From Phycisphaerae bacterium (GTDB lineage Bacteria > Planctomycetota > Phycisphaerae > Phycisphaerales > UBA1924): a stretch of 37,258 nt of DNA. Where the stretch lies: assembly GCA_002706885.1 (NCBI GenBank), contig PAKY01000076.1, positions 1 to 37,258 of the forward strand, written 5' to 3'. Position 1 is the stretch's first letter; each line of letters opens with the position of its first letter. Made by a program: the position numbers and the translations under genes. The notes beneath the pieces are model-generated. The model did no database searches. It was not told the origin of the DNA and saw nothing but the letters and a program-made list of their open reading frames with translations. This document shows positions 7,872 through 18,725 of the stretch, piece by piece.

Positions 7872-10800
7872 TTACGACACCAACTCCATGAGTTTCCCAT
7901 ATCCATCGACGACCTCGTATCGAACACGATCAGAGGCGATGCCGGCAAAGAACTTCCGGGCACAATCGATCTTCCGCTGCTCGATCTCCCGAAGCTCCAT
8001 GCTTGACATTGAGCCCTTGGTCTCGGCGATGAAGAAGACGTGCCTAACCTTATTGTGGTCGAAAGCGATGGCCCAGTCTGGGTTGTAGCCGCCAACGGGT
8101 GTCGGGATCGAGAAGCCACGCGGGAGCTTGGCGTACACGACCACCTCAGTGCTCGCGTCAAGCTCCTCGACAAACTGCCGCTCGTTCTTCGAGTCGGTGA
8201 ACACGTAGTCGTAGATGTGGCGGTTAGCCTTGAAGGCCTTGCCGAAGCTGCCCTTGGGCTTCTCTTGAGTAAAGATCTCGATGTCGTGTGTGCCCTCGAT
8301 TGGGTCGTAGGAGAGCCGCTCAACAATCACCGTCGCCTTCTGCTCGTTGATCAGCCGAGTTGCTTCTGCGATGAATCCCTCGGGGTTTGTCTTGTACTGG
8401 GCAAAGGTCGTCGCGTTGACCGATGTCAGGATCGACGCCACGGTCCGTCGCGTCAGATCGGTCTGCTCGGCGAGATTTCCGATGAGGTCGTACCGCACGC
8501 CCGAGTAGACCGATGCTCGGTGCGAGAGCGTCTCGGTTTCCCCCAATTCGAATGCGGTGCCTCCTCGTAACTGATCGACGGTGGCCCCGTCTCGTTGCTC
8601 CCCACGCTGAATCGTGTACTGGAGCGGGGACACATTCAACTGCTTGTCGAGTGCTCGGACACACTTGTCAATCAACTCGGCTGAGTCGAAGTGAACCGTA
8701 TAAGCGGCCTTCCGGTTGATCCGGTCCCAAAGTTCCTTGAACTCCTTCCGCTCAAAGTTGGCCTTGTTGATCGGATTCGTCTTTGCGGCTCGTTCATCCT
8801 CAGGAAGCGGAATCTGTACGTCGCTGAAGACACTATCGATGAGCTTGAACACCTCTTCCGCGTGCGGCTTGAGGTCATCCGGAAGCTCCGCGAGGACTCC
8901 CTGCTCCTTCGCCTCGTGGTAGGACGGGGCAACGCGGTCGTTCTCGTCGGTGTAGTCGTTCTTGAGCAGGTACTTGTAGATCTGCTTCGCCATCTGCGGC
9001 GTCACCTGGGTGGAGCCCTCCGCCGTCTTGATGGTCTTACCGGCGAAGTACTCCTCATTCGCCACGCGGGGGCGCTCCGAGAGGGAGTCGCTGATGTCCT
9101 TCTGAAGGCCAGCTACAAAGTCCTTGTAGCTCTCACTCGCGACAACCGTCAGCACGTTGACCTCGTGCACCGTAGCCGGGTCGTCGGACCGCTCGCCCTT
9201 CCGCGAACCATCCGAGAAAACCGAAAGCCGCATGCCTCGCCCGACTTCCTGGCGACGGGAGATCGTGTTGTCACTGTGCTTGAGCGTGCAGATGACAAAG
9301 ACATTGGGGTTATCCCAGCCCTCGCGGAGAGCTGAGTGGGAGAAGATGAATCGGGTTGGCTCTTCCAGGGACAGCAGCCGCTCCTTGTCCTTCAGGATCA
9401 GGTCGTAGGCATCGGTGTCGTCGCTCTCCCCCGCATTCTCGCCCCGCTTGGCAACGGTTGGGTCGACCAGTCGCCCTTTCTTCTTGTCGATGGAGAAGTA
9501 CCCGTTGTGCGTCTTGGCGGCCTCGATGCCCTTGAGATACTTCGAGTAGTCTGACTCGTACAGCGTCAGCACCTCATCCAGGTGCAGTCCATACTCCTCC
9601 TCGAACATCGTGGCGTACTCGCCCGGCTGCTCGCCGTTCTCGTCGTACTGCCGGTACTTCGCCACTTCGTCGATGAAGAACAGCGTGAGCACCTTGATGC
9701 CCTGCTCGAACAGCCGCTGCTCCTTCTCGAAGTGGGCCTTGATCGCTTCACGGATCTGAATCCGCCGGAGCGTCGACTCGTTCACGTCACCCGTCGCTTC
9801 ACCCGCCTGGATTTCGTGCCCATTGGTGAAGCTGACCGTGTCGCTTCGGGCATCGATGTCCGCGACGACGAAGCCCTTGTACTGGTCGAGCCCGCCCGAC
9901 AGGTCGTACAGACTGTCGTTGCGACCAACCCGCTTGATGACCCGCTTGATGCCGCTGCCCTGCTTGACCTCGATCTCCATCCTCGCCTCCGGCGGCTTGC
10001 TCGGGGAGATGATCACCGACTCCAGGAACAGATAGCTGTTCGTCCCACTCAGCCCCTTCACCGAGATGCCGCGGACCGCGATCTTCTTGACCAGCTTCTG
10101 GTTGTACGCATCCAAGGCGTCGAGCCGGTGCACCTTGTTGTGGCTCGTCCTGTGCGTCGCTGAGTATCGCAGGATCATCAGAGGGTTGAACTCCTTGAGG
10201 GAGTCCAGCGTCTTCTTCCCTTCCATCTTCTGCGGCTCGTCCAGGATCAGGATCGGCCGATTGGCCTTGATCACGTCGATGGGCTTGCGGGACTGGAAGT
10301 CGTCCAGCTCCTCGTAGATCCGCCTCGCGTCCTTGCCAGTCGCGTTGAAGGCCTGCACATTGATGATCATCACGTTGATGCCAGCGTCCGACGAGAAGCT
10401 CTCCAGCTCGTGCAGCCGCTTGCTGTTGTAGATGAACGCCCGGGCCTTCTTGTGATACTCCTCCAGGAAGTGCTCGGCGGTGATCTCGAACGACTTGGCC
10501 ACGCCCTCGCGGATCGCGATGCTGGGCACCACGACGATGAACTTGCTCCAACCGTACCGGCGGTTCAGCTCGAACATCGTCTTGATGTAGCAGTACGTCT
10601 TGCCGGTTCCCGTTTCCATCTCAATGTCGAGGTTGACGTCGCACACCTTGGTCTTGACCAGCTCGCTCGATTCCGGCAGGTTCTGCCGCCGCTGCACCTT
10701 CTTGATGTTCTCCAGCAGGGGCAGCGTTCGGGCGATCTCGTTGTTCCGGAAGCCCGGCAGCTCGAAGGACTCCGTCTCGCCCTTCTTCTGCTTGCCGGGG

Positions 10801-10913
10801 TCAATGCGGTACCGCCACGGCGTCGCGGGCGGTTGACCCTCGAAGCAATCCACCACCGCGTCGACTGCGGCCGTCTGGTACGCCTGTTTCTTGAACTTGA
10901 GCTTCATGGTCAT
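7872..10913 (-). CDS. res: Type III restriction enzyme Res subunit (helicase-nuclease)
   Basis: A 1013-aa protein of normal length for Type III Res. The SF2 translocase motifs appear in order: METGTGKTY (Walker A, K105), LDEPQKM (motif II, DEPQ form), RYSATH (motif III), '[20 protein letters not shown]' (motif V) and '[11 protein letters not shown]' (motif VI). The C-terminal nuclease has NPDWAIAF (D946) and AETKG (E964, K966), an intact PD-(D/E)XK site. With Mod it should translocate on or sense DNA between asymmetric unmethylated sites and cut nearby. The ATG at 10913 follows AGGA; a second ATG lies two codons later. It is 32 bases downstream of mod1. Confidence 0.95.
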   Translation of the reverse strand: MTMKLKFKKQAYQTAAVDAVVDCFEGQPPATPWRYRIDPGKQKKGETESFELPGFRNNEIARTLPLLENIKKVQRRQNLPESSELVKTKVCDVNLDIEMETGTGKTYCYIKTMFELNRRYGWSKFIVVVPSIAIREGVAKSFEITAEHFLEEYHKKARAFIYNSKRLHELESFSSDAGINVMIINVQAFNATGKDARRIYEELDDFQSRKPIDVIKANRPILILDEPQKMEGKKTLDSLKEFNPLMILRYSATHRTSHNKVHRLDALDAYNQKLVKKIAVRGISVKGLSGTNSYLFLESVIISPSKPPEARMEIEVKQGSGIKRVIKRVGRNDSLYDLSGGLDQYKGFVVADIDARSDTVSFTNGHEIQAGEATGDVNESTLRRIQIREAIKAHFEKEQRLFEQGIKVLTLFFIDEVAKYRQYDENGEQPGEYATMFEEEYGLHLDEVLTLYESDYSKYLKGIEAAKTHNGYFSIDKKKGRLVDPTVAKRGENAGESDDTDAYDLILKDKERLLSLEEPTRFIFSHSALREGWDNPNVFVICTLKHSDNTISRRQEVGRGMRLSVFSDGSRKGERSDDPATVHEVNVLTVVASESYKDFVAGLQKDISDSLSERPRVANEEYFAGKTIKTAEGSTQVTPQMAKQIYKYLLKNDYTDENDRVAPSYHEAKEQGVLAELPDDLKPHAEEVFKLIDSVFSDVQIPLPEDERAAKTNPINKANFERKEFKELWDRINRKAAYTVHFDSAELIDKCVRALDKQLNVSPLQYTIQRGEQRDGATVDQLRGGTAFELGETETLSHRASVYSGVRYDLIGNLAEQTDLTRRTVASILTSVNATTFAQYKTNPEGFIAEATRLINEQKATVIVERLSYDPIEGTHDIEIFTQEKPKGSFGKAFKANRHIYDYVFTDSKNERQFVEELDASTEVVVYAKLPRGFSIPTPVGGYNPDWAIAFDHNKVRHVFFIAETKGSMSSMELREIEQRKIDCARKFFAGIASDRVRYEVVDGYGKLMELVS

Positions 10914-10945
10914 GGTGGGCGTCCTGCTGGGCGGTTGGGCGGGGA

Positions 10946-11345
10946 TCAGAGCGTCTTGACTTCCGTGCCGGGGGAGAGCTGCTTGAAGATCTGCTCGACG
11001 TTGATCTTCACATCGTCGGAGCCGTATCCGGCATCGCGGAACACCGCCCGCAGCGGCTTGCGGGCGGCGAGGTCCTTCACGAAGGCCTCGTCGATGGCCG
11101 CGGCGAAGCAGGCCGCGAGGGCGTTGGTGTCGACGAAGTAGACCGGCTTACCGCGGAGCTGTTCCTTGGCGATGGGCAGCGACAGGTCGACACCCCAGTC
11201 GAGCAGCACCTGGAAAAGCAAGTCCTCGTCGGTCCGGTCGTCCTTGATGTTGTCCACGTGCCCGCCGAGCAGGGCCGGCGTCGCCTCGTCCGGGCGGTAG
11301 TACACGTCCTTCATGTTCGACGAATCGACCTGTAGGACACGGAAG
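10946..11345 (-). repeat. near-identical C-terminal coding segment shared by the two mod genes (copy 1)
   Basis: The 3' ~400 bases of mod1 match the 3' end of mod2 (12859-13257) with scattered, mostly synonymous differences, far closer than the middle of the genes. This suggests recent duplication or continuing gene conversion. Confidence 0.8.
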
Positions 11346-12793
11346 CCTCGGCTAGGTGAGGGCACTTCCTCAAGCAGCTGTCCGTCATCCCGCTGGAACC
11401 GCCTGAGACGTTCCTTCCCGACCTCGGCAATCGTCGAAAGCTCAAGCTCGCCGTCGTTCTCCGGCAGTGACAAGCTCTCATCCAGCTGAATAAGCAAGAA
11501 TTTGCGGGATCCTCCATCGGATGCATTCGCTTCCATGACAGCCTGGCCAGTCGTGGCCGAACCCGCGAAGAGGTCAACGACGATGTCTCCGGTATGAGAG
11601 TCGGTGCATTGTTCCACCAGATAGCGAACCAACTCCACCGGCTTCGGGAAATCGAAGTACTTGTGACCCCCGAATACCTCCTTCAGACGGTTTGTCGCCG
11701 TCTCGGTGTGGAACACGCCCAAGCTAGTGACAATCGGTACGTTCTCGTTCTTGTACTCAGACATGAACTTTTTCTGCCGAGGCATGCCATCGGGTGTTCG
11801 AGGAAAGAGGATCTTCCCCTCGGAGATCATCTGCTGGATGGTATCGGGCGAGTAAGCCCACTTGTTGGTGTACGAATGGCCCGTGTCTGGGTCAGTAAAC
11901 GTGAACGTCTTTGCCGTCGCCAGTGTGGACTTTATGTTGTCGGCTTTCCATAGGCCACGCGGGTCATTGTCGGGGTTCGCGAACGCGTCTGTGGTTCTTG
12001 GGCGGCCGGAGAAGCGAAAATCGCCCTTCGAGTAGCACACGATGTACTCGTGATTGGTCACCACCATATTCAATGGCGGCACGCCTTTGGGAGCAGTTTT
12101 GGTCACCCAGGTAAAGACGGCGGTCAGGCTGCCGTGCCCAAAGACCTCATCACAAACCATAAGTAGTCGAGCAAGTTCGCGTTCGTCAATAGAAATGCAG
12201 ACGATGCCTCCGTCGACCAACAGATTTCGAGCCAGCCGAAGCCGTGGCCACAGCATCGAGAGCCAAGTGGAATGAAAGCGGCCATTCGCTTCCGTATTCG
12301 CAACCAGCCTTTCTCCCTCGTCAGATGTCTCTCCCGATCGCTCGCGATAATCCCCAACACTCTCGGAGAAGCTGTCTCGATAGACAAAGTCTCTTCCGGT
12401 GTTGTACGGCGGATCGATGTAGATCATCTTGACCTTGTTCAGATAGGTCTCCTGGAGCAGCTTCAGGGCGTCCAGATTGTCGCCCTCGATGAAGAGGTTT
12501 TGCGTCGTGTCGAAGTCGACGCTCTCCTCCCGACACGGGCGGAGCGTCTTGGCGATTGGGGCGTTGGCCGCGAGCAGGGCCTCCCGCTTGCCAGGCCAGT
12601 TGAGGTGGTACCGCTCCTGCGGCCCTTCAACGATCTCGGGCGACAGCTCCTGGCGAAGCAGGTCGAAGTCCACCGCCCGCACGACCTCGCCCTTGTCGTT
12701 CCGCGACTCCGTGATACACCCCGGGAAGCGGGCGGCGACCCACTCGATGTTGTCGGCGACGAGGTCAGGCGTGTGCATCTTCAGCTTGGTCAT
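10946..12793 (-). CDS. mod: Type III Mod DNA methyltransferase, copy 1 (res-proximal)
   Basis: A 615-aa beta-class amino-methyltransferase. Catalytic motif IV is '[10 protein letters not shown]', and the SAM motif I '[13 protein letters not shown]' comes later, the motif IV-first order of Type III Mod. The region between, about residues 180-390, is where target recognition usually sits. The C-terminal ~130 residues from '[31 protein letters not shown]' onward are nearly identical to copy 2, and the first ~150 residues are also very similar. The middle is almost unrelated. It precedes res directly, so this is the copy that looks like the classical mod-res pair. The start ATG is 12793. Confidence 0.93.
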   Translation of the reverse strand: MTKLKMHTPDLVADNIEWVAARFPGCITESRNDKGEVVRAVDFDLLRQELSPEIVEGPQERYHLNWPGKREALLAANAPIAKTLRPCREESVDFDTTQNLFIEGDNLDALKLLQETYLNKVKMIYIDPPYNTGRDFVYRDSFSESVGDYRERSGETSDEGERLVANTEANGRFHSTWLSMLWPRLRLARNLLVDGGIVCISIDERELARLLMVCDEVFGHGSLTAVFTWVTKTAPKGVPPLNMVVTNHEYIVCYSKGDFRFSGRPRTTDAFANPDNDPRGLWKADNIKSTLATAKTFTFTDPDTGHSYTNKWAYSPDTIQQMISEGKILFPRTPDGMPRQKKFMSEYKNENVPIVTSLGVFHTETATNRLKEVFGGHKYFDFPKPVELVRYLVEQCTDSHTGDIVVDLFAGSATTGQAVMEANASDGGSRKFLLIQLDESLSLPENDGELELSTIAEVGKERLRRFQRDDGQLLEEVPSPSRGFRVLQVDSSNMKDVYYRPDEATPALLGGHVDNIKDDRTDEDLLFQVLLDWGVDLSLPIAKEQLRGKPVYFVDTNALAACFAAAIDEAFVKDLAARKPLRAVFRDAGYGSDDVKINVEQIFKQLSPGTEVKTL

Positions 12794-12858
12794 GGGTCGT
12801 GTCTCGGGCAGGTCTTGGGCGGATCGGTGGGCGGTTGGCGGTTCCGTGGGTGCGATGG

Positions 12859-13257
12859 TCAGAGGGTCTTGACTTCCGTGCCGGGAGAAAGTTGCCTGAA
12901 GATCTGCTCGACATTGATCTTCACGTCGTCGGAGCCATACCCGGCATCGCGGAACACCGCCCGCAGCGGCTTGCGGCCCGCCAGCTCCTTCACGAAGTCC
13001 TCGTCGATACCCGCGGCGAAGCAGGCCGCGAGGGCGTTGGTGTCCACGAAGTAGACCGGCTTGCCGCGGATGGTCTCCTTAGCGATGGGCAGCGACAGGT
13101 CCACGCCCCAGTCGAGCAGCACCTGGAACAGCAGGTCCTCGTCGTTCCTGTCGTCCTTGATGTTGTCCACGTGCCCACCAAGCAGGGCGGGCGTCGCCTC
13201 GTCCGGCCGGTAGTACACGTCCTTCATGTTCGACGAGTCGACCTTCAGGACGCGAAA
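12859..13257 (-). repeat. near-identical C-terminal coding segment shared by the two mod genes (copy 2)
   Basis: Counterpart of 10946-11345; see that entry. The two copies lie about 1.9 kb apart as direct repeats, so recombination between them could delete one central specificity region and leave a hybrid mod. Confidence 0.8.
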
Positions 13258-14766
13258 GCCGAGCGAGGCATTGGTGGCCGTAGCCGTTAGCGTGCCCTCG
13301 GCCTGCTCCTCAAGCTCCTTGAGCACGTTGCGGATGCGGGTCGTGCCCATCTCGAAGATGCTCGCCATGTTCGGCTCGGGCACCGGGAGCGGCTCGGCGA
13401 TCTGCACTCCGATGAACCGTCGCTTGCCGCCATCCTCCGCGTTCTGCTTGAGCACCGCGTGTGCGGTCGTGGCACTTCCGCTGAAGAAGTCGAGGATGAT
13501 CGCCTCCTCGTCGGCGGGCCCGGCGAGTTGGAGCATCCGCTGGATGAGTTCGACCGGCTTGACCGAGTTCAGCACGTTCTCGGTGTGCTGGAACGGAACG
13601 TACTTGAGCAGCGTCTTCTTGGCGTCCTGGGTGTGCCCGACTTCCTCGTAGAACCAAAGAGTCTGCGGGGTTCGGCCCCCAGACACCTCAGATAGAAAAA
13701 TCTTTACGGCTGGGATGTTGTCACCCTCTTGTCCCCACCAGATTCGCTTGTCCTTGTCGAGAGACTTGAAGCTCTTCTCATCGATGGCCCAGTACCGACC
13801 CGTCGGAGGACCGTCGAGCTTCCGGCCGGACGGACAAGTGATCGGATACACGCCTGCGTCGTAGCGATTGCGGGCTGACATGTCCGCGGGCTTCCAAGGG
13901 CCCCGTGGATCATTGTCTGGATTCTTGTAGCGTGCATCCATCTCCGCAGTGCGGGGAAGCGGCTGTGGTTGCCACTCGCCCTTGTTGCGGGCATACACAA
14001 GCACGTAGTCGTGATCTACAGAGAACCAACTCGCAGAAGGCTTGGGGCTGTAGACCTTCTGCCAGATGATCGTGGCGACGAAGTTGGTCTCCCCGAACAC
14101 CTCGTCGCACAAGCGGCGGAGGTTGCCGACTTCGTTGTCGTCGATGGAGATGAACAGAACACCGTCATCGCGGAGAAGGCTGCGGGCAAGCCGGAGCCGC
14201 GGATACATCATCGAGAGCCAGTCTGAGTGGTAGCGGCCGTTCGCCTCGGTGTTCGCGACGAGACGGGTCCCGGCGTCCGACGCCTGGCCGGAACGGAGCA
14301 GGTAGTCGTCCGCGTCCTCGGCGAAGTCGTCGTCATAGATGAACTCCCGCCCTGTGTTGTACGGCGGGTCGATGTAGATCATCTTGACCTTGTTGAGGTA
14401 GGTCTCCTGGAGCAGCTTCAGAGCGTCGAGGTTGTCGCCCTCGATGAACAGGTTCCTAGTGGTGTCGAAGGCCACGCTCTCGCCTGGGCAGGGTCGGAGC
14501 GTCTTGGCGATCGGGGCGTTGGCCGCGAGCAGGGCCTCACGCTTGCCGGGCCAGTCGAGCCGGTATCGCTCCTGCGGGCCTTCGATGACGTGGTCGGTCA
14601 ATTCCTGACGGAGCAGGTCGAAGTCGATGCCCTTGGTGATCGTGCCGTCGTCCGTCCGCCGCTCCGTGACGCATCCGGGGAACAACGCGGCCAGCTTCGC
14701 GATGTTCGCGTCGGTGAGGTCCGGGGTGTGCATCTTCAGTCGTTCCATGGGCGGCGTCTCTGTCAT
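12859..14766 (-). CDS. mod: Type III Mod DNA methyltransferase, copy 2
   Basis: A 635-aa paralogue of copy 1, also beta-class: motif IV '[10 protein letters not shown]', then SAM motif I 'DFFSGSATTAHAV'. Its central region, from about 'EVFGETNFVATIIWQKVYSP' to 'SVKPVELIQRMLQL', diverges strongly from copy 1, while both ends are conserved. That implies a different DNA target but the same interface for Res. The start codon at 14766 overlaps the DUF4391-like stop as TGATG, so translation is probably coupled. A gap of 65 bases follows before mod1. Two complete mods before a single res is unusual. Confidence 0.93.
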   Translation of the reverse strand: MTETPPMERLKMHTPDLTDANIAKLAALFPGCVTERRTDDGTITKGIDFDLLRQELTDHVIEGPQERYRLDWPGKREALLAANAPIAKTLRPCPGESVAFDTTRNLFIEGDNLDALKLLQETYLNKVKMIYIDPPYNTGREFIYDDDFAEDADDYLLRSGQASDAGTRLVANTEANGRYHSDWLSMMYPRLRLARSLLRDDGVLFISIDDNEVGNLRRLCDEVFGETNFVATIIWQKVYSPKPSASWFSVDHDYVLVYARNKGEWQPQPLPRTAEMDARYKNPDNDPRGPWKPADMSARNRYDAGVYPITCPSGRKLDGPPTGRYWAIDEKSFKSLDKDKRIWWGQEGDNIPAVKIFLSEVSGGRTPQTLWFYEEVGHTQDAKKTLLKYVPFQHTENVLNSVKPVELIQRMLQLAGPADEEAIILDFFSGSATTAHAVLKQNAEDGGKRRFIGVQIAEPLPVPEPNMASIFEMGTTRIRNVLKELEEQAEGTLTATATNASLGFRVLKVDSSNMKDVYYRPDEATPALLGGHVDNIKDDRNDEDLLFQVLLDWGVDLSLPIAKETIRGKPVYFVDTNALAACFAAGIDEDFVKELAGRKPLRAVFRDAGYGSDDVKINVEQIFRQLSPGTEVKTL

Positions 14767-15452
14767 CAGGCGGTCAGCTCGTCGATCTGGGTCTGGAGGG
14801 CACGGGCCTCGGCGTTGATCTCGACTTTGCGGTTGAACTGCTTCTCGCGGCTCAGCCGGGTCTCCAGTTTGGCGTGCTCACGCTGGAGCGACCGGATGCG
14901 GTCCAGCCGCTCCGCATGATCCTTGAGCGATTCACTCTCTCGCGGTGGGTACGGCATGAGTCGGCGGAGAAGCTGGCCGTAGAGCGACGCAAGATCGAGA
15001 GCCACGGGAAGGGGCGAGCGGGGAGTGTCCGCTGGGAACCAAGCAGACATGAAGTAGTCGCCCACGACCCACTTGGTGGAGTCGGCCTCGCTGGGCCGCT
15101 TGAAAGCCGCGACGGCCCGGACGCGGTCGGCGGCTCCGACTTCGAACAGGATCGGGAAGCCGATGGCCTTGTCGATGCAGCGGAGGACGTCCTCGGTGAA
15201 CTCGTCCTCGGCCGCGGCCTTGAGCGTCACGCCGAAGACCTGGATCTCCTCGACGCCCGCCTTGGCGGGGATTCGGATGGTCTCCGGAGCGAGCTTGTAC
15301 TTCCAGACGATCTGGGCGACCTCGTCGGTGAACCGCTGCTGAAGACGCCGGGTCGGCTTGGCGTGGGCGTAGATTTTGTTCTTGGGCAGCACCTTCTCGA
15401 AGGCGGCCTGGGGCGGGTAGGCGAAGAGTGGGCACGCGGCGTCGACCGTCAT
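14766..15452 (-). CDS. DUF4391-like protein
   Basis: A 228-aa protein. Its beginning, 'PPQAAFEKVLPKNKIYAHAKPTRRLQQRFTDEVAQIVWKYKLAPETI', and its middle, 'LRCIDKAIGFPILFEVG', match what I recall of DUF4391, a family of unknown function often found beside helicase-methylase clusters. The C-terminal ~50 residues (ESLKDHAERLDRIRSLQREHAKLETRLSREKQFNRKVE) form a likely coiled coil. No catalytic motif is visible. It overlaps the helicase gene upstream by ATGA and mod2 downstream by TGATG, so it is made together with both. By inference it is an adaptor between the helicase and the methylase-nuclease part. Confidence 0.75.
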   Translation of the reverse strand: MTVDAACPLFAYPPQAAFEKVLPKNKIYAHAKPTRRLQQRFTDEVAQIVWKYKLAPETIRIPAKAGVEEIQVFGVTLKAAAEDEFTEDVLRCIDKAIGFPILFEVGAADRVRAVAAFKRPSEADSTKWVVGDYFMSAWFPADTPRSPLPVALDLASLYGQLLRRLMPYPPRESESLKDHAERLDRIRSLQREHAKLETRLSREKQFNRKVEINAEARALQTQIDELTA

Positions 15453-18400
15453 GTCGCCTCCACCACCGCGACGAAGGCGATCAGTTCAAAGTCGTCGAGC
15501 CCCGCGATTTGGGCGGTGAGGGCCGTGGTCTTCTTGCCGGTGAACAGGCTGTCGAGGTCTTTGTCTTCCTTGAGGTCGACGATGGACCGGATGGCCCGGC
15601 TGAGCAGGCCGGAGTACTTGGTCATGTCCCGACCGTCGTCGGTCTCCGTGTTGAAGACCGAGCAGGCAGGCTTCTCGGGTTCCGACCGGTTCCGACACGC
15701 GGCCCGAGCGAGATCGAGCAGCCGCTTGACCTCCATGTGGTTGACGTTGACTTCACCTTCCATAGACACGTAGACGAGGTAGTACGGGTGCAGCCGGTTC
15801 TGCTGGTTGACATTGACGCCGTGGTGGCGATTGCGAAGGGCGAAGATCACGCCGGGAGTGAGGCCGATGGATGCGTCAGACGGGACGACGGCGTGGAGTC
15901 CGGTCGGGAGGCTTTCAAGATCCCCGTCGGCCTTGATGTAGTTGAGCAGGTCCATCCGGAAATCGTTCAGTCCGAGGTCGGTGATGGAGACTCCCGTGCG
16001 GAGGTCTTCCATCTCAATGACTTCTTCTTGAAGCTTGCGCAGCTGCTCCTGCCGGTACGAGACATCGCCCGCCTTGGCCGTGAGCACGTTGTCGTCGCCC
16101 GTCGCCGTGACGTCTGCGATCACCATACGGTTCTCGACACGCTCCTTGAGGTTGATGTACTCGTCGAGCGTGATGTCAGGCCAGTAGTTGACGAGCTGGA
16201 TGCTGGCGTTGGGCGAGCCGATGCGGTCGATGCGGCCGAACCGCTGGAGGATGCGGACGGGGTTCCAGTGGATGTCGTAGTTGATCAGGTAGTCGCAGTC
16301 CTGAAGATTCTGCCCCTCCGAGATGCAGTCCGTCGCGATGAGGATGTCGATCTCGTTGCTGTCGTCGGGCATGATGAGTGCCTTCTCCTTCGATCTCGGC
16401 GAGAAGATCGTGAGGAGCGACTGGAAGTCGTAGGACTGCTTGAGCGTCGACTTCGGCCCACCTGTGCCAGTAACAAGCCCCACGTGCACTCGCTGGTCTT
16501 TGACCAACTCGGGCGAGAGGACACGGAAGAGGTACTTCGCAGTGTCAGCGAAGGCTGTGAAGATGAGCACCTTCTTGTTGCCGGGGTTGATCGGCGATGC
16601 CAGCTTGCTGCGGATCTGCGTCTTCAGGTGCTGGAGTTTGGCGTCGTCGGTTGGCGTGACCTTGTGCATTTCCGCGAGCAACCGCTCGATGACAATCACG
16701 TCTCCCTTGAGAGCTTGTTCCCAAGAGTCGATGTCCATGTCAGAGAGCCGGACCTTGACTTTGCCGCCGATGCTGTCGTCGTCAAAGTCGGGTAGCTCGT
16801 CGTCGTCGGGGTCGATATTGGCGAACGCTCCCGCGACGTCATCGAATCCGGGATCGACGCCGGTTCGCCGGAACGTGTCGATCTTGACCAGGATGTCCCG
16901 GTGGTTCGCCCGGAGTTTGTCCAGCGTGATCCGGAACGCCTCGACGGAGCTCTCCAGCCGCTTGAGCAGGTTGACGGTCATCAGTGACTGAAGGCTTTTC
17001 TCGCGATCGACCTGCTTGAGTTTCCCGCCTCCCCCTTCGACCTCGGTGTCGTAAATGTCCTCGTACTTGGCCAATCGGCTCGGCAGGATGTAGCTGACCG
17101 GGGCGTAGATCGCGAGCACGAGCTGTGACAGGTTGGCGTAGATCTCGTTGAATCCGATGACGTCGCCGCGAGTGGTGAGCGGCGGGTGGTACGAGAGCGG
17201 CTTGCGTCGCTCAGGAAACGTGCCGATGTCCGACGTGTCATAGAAGGTCTGGATGTGCTTGCGCGAGCGCGCGATGGTGACGTTGTCAAGCAACTCGAAA
17301 AAGTCGAAGTCGAGTGCTTCGAGGATCGCGGAGGTGGTCCGCTCTTCGGGTGGGAGTTTGGACCACACATTGAACGTCGCCTGAGCCCGTCGAAAGACCC
17401 CGTCGATGTCCCGCTTCATGCCCAGACGCTCGCTGAAGGCCTTGGTGTCTCCCTCGTAGGCGAGTGCGAGCTGATTCTTCAGGTCGTTGAAGCGGTTGTT
17501 GACCGGTGTCGCGGAAAGCATGAGGACTTTGGTCTTCACGCCTTCCCTGATGACCTGCCGCATCAGTGTGTCGTACCGGGTCTCGCGATCCTTATACGGA
17601 TCCGCATTCCGGAAGTTGTGCGACTCGTCGATGACGACCAGGTCGTAGTTTCCCCAGTTTACCCTGTTCAATGGCGTTCCGAATGACTCGCCGCTGGTCC
17701 GCTGCAGATCTGTGTGGCACAGCACGTCGTAGTTGAATCGGTCACGGGCGAAGATGTTGGTCTTCAGGTTCCGGTTGTAGTTCAGCCAGTTGTCGGCGAG
17801 CTTCTTCGGGCACAGCACGAGGACTGAACGATTGCGGAGTTCGTAGTACTTGATGACCGCCAGAGCCGTGAAAGTCTTGCCAAGACCGACGCTATCAGCC
17901 AGGATGCACCCGTTGAACGTCTCCAGCTTGTTGATGACGCCGGTCGCCGCGTCTCGCTGGAAGTTATAAAGCTTGTTCCAGACCAGGCTGTCTCGGTACC
18001 CCGTGAGATCGTTGGGTAGCACGTCCTCGCTCAGGTCCTCCAGAAACTCGTTGAAGATGTGAAACAGCATCATGAAGTAGATGCGGTTGGGCGGATTCTC
18101 CTGATAGACGGCGGCGATGTGATCAGAAAGGCGTTGCGTGACGTCTGTGACGCGATCGGGATCATTCCAGATCTGTTCAAACAGAGCCAGGTACGATGCG
18201 GTGTGAGGCGCAGAGTCGATCCTCGTAACGAAGTTGGACACCGCGTCACCCTGCTGATAGCCAAGATCTACGGCCGTGAATCCGTGCAGTGGCTGATAGA
18301 CAATCTGTGTCGCGTCGCGGGCCACGGCTGCGAACTGCTGCATCGGGGCCTTGGTGCGATTCGAGCGGAATGTCGCCTTGCGACGGATCCACTCCGCACA

Positions 18401-18721
18401 CTCACGAGCGATAGCCCGCTGCATGAGCTTGTTCTTGAGTTGAAGTTCAAACTCCGAACCGTAGAAGCTCCGCTCACGTGACCGGCGTGGGATGTGGAAC
18501 TCTCGGCGTTGCTTGGCACCGCTATCCGTGACCTCGTCTGGTACGAAGGTTGGGGAGGTGAAGATGAACTCAACCGAATCAACTTGGTCCAGTTGCTCTT
18601 TGAGTGCCTCGTACGCGAAGATAGAGAAGCAGGACGCGGCGACCTTCAGTTTCGCACCCGGACGTACGGCAGCCTTCAAGTCGTCGCCGAGCAGTCGGTT
18701 GATGTTGTCGATCAACTCCAT
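15449..18721 (-). CDS. SNF2-type superfamily 2 helicase
   Basis: A 1090-aa protein. The N-terminal ~200 residues ('KLKVAASCFSIFAYEALKEQL..SVEFIFTSPTF') recall the degenerate PLD-like domain that precedes some bacterial SNF2 helicases, without a clear HKD motif. The motor has 'DSVGLGKTFTAL' (Walker A, K282), 'VIDESHNFRN' (DESH, D365-E366), 'MLSATPVNN', 'VLIFTAFADTAKYLF' and 'RILQRFGRIDRIGSPN' (motif VI). An acidic insert, 'DPDDDELPDFDDDSIGG', lies between the two RecA halves. The ATG at 18721 follows AAGGAG at an eight-base gap; the frame extends to 18784 inside the HTH gene. It probably remodels or translocates DNA for the restriction operon it heads. Confidence 0.88.
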   Translation of the reverse strand: MELIDNINRLLGDDLKAAVRPGAKLKVAASCFSIFAYEALKEQLDQVDSVEFIFTSPTFVPDEVTDSGAKQRREFHIPRRSRERSFYGSEFELQLKNKLMQRAIARECAEWIRRKATFRSNRTKAPMQQFAAVARDATQIVYQPLHGFTAVDLGYQQGDAVSNFVTRIDSAPHTASYLALFEQIWNDPDRVTDVTQRLSDHIAAVYQENPPNRIYFMMLFHIFNEFLEDLSEDVLPNDLTGYRDSLVWNKLYNFQRDAATGVINKLETFNGCILADSVGLGKTFTALAVIKYYELRNRSVLVLCPKKLADNWLNYNRNLKTNIFARDRFNYDVLCHTDLQRTSGESFGTPLNRVNWGNYDLVVIDESHNFRNADPYKDRETRYDTLMRQVIREGVKTKVLMLSATPVNNRFNDLKNQLALAYEGDTKAFSERLGMKRDIDGVFRRAQATFNVWSKLPPEERTTSAILEALDFDFFELLDNVTIARSRKHIQTFYDTSDIGTFPERRKPLSYHPPLTTRGDVIGFNEIYANLSQLVLAIYAPVSYILPSRLAKYEDIYDTEVEGGGGKLKQVDREKSLQSLMTVNLLKRLESSVEAFRITLDKLRANHRDILVKIDTFRRTGVDPGFDDVAGAFANIDPDDDELPDFDDDSIGGKVKVRLSDMDIDSWEQALKGDVIVIERLLAEMHKVTPTDDAKLQHLKTQIRSKLASPINPGNKKVLIFTAFADTAKYLFRVLSPELVKDQRVHVGLVTGTGGPKSTLKQSYDFQSLLTIFSPRSKEKALIMPDDSNEIDILIATDCISEGQNLQDCDYLINYDIHWNPVRILQRFGRIDRIGSPNASIQLVNYWPDITLDEYINLKERVENRMVIADVTATGDDNVLTAKAGDVSYRQEQLRKLQEEVIEMEDLRTGVSITDLGLNDFRMDLLNYIKADGDLESLPTGLHAVVPSDASIGLTPGVIFALRNRHHGVNVNQQNRLHPYYLVYVSMEGEVNVNHMEVKRLLDLARAACRNRSEPEKPACSVFNTETDDGRDMTKYSGLLSRAIRSIVDLKEDKDLDSLFTGKKTTALTAQIAGLDDFELIAFVAVVEAT

Positions 18722-18725
18722 GCGA

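Noticed and set aside
15428-16795. 455-codon plus-strand frame opposite the SNF2 helicase gene
   Set aside because: It is the antisense shadow of a well-supported helicase and shows no protein family pattern.
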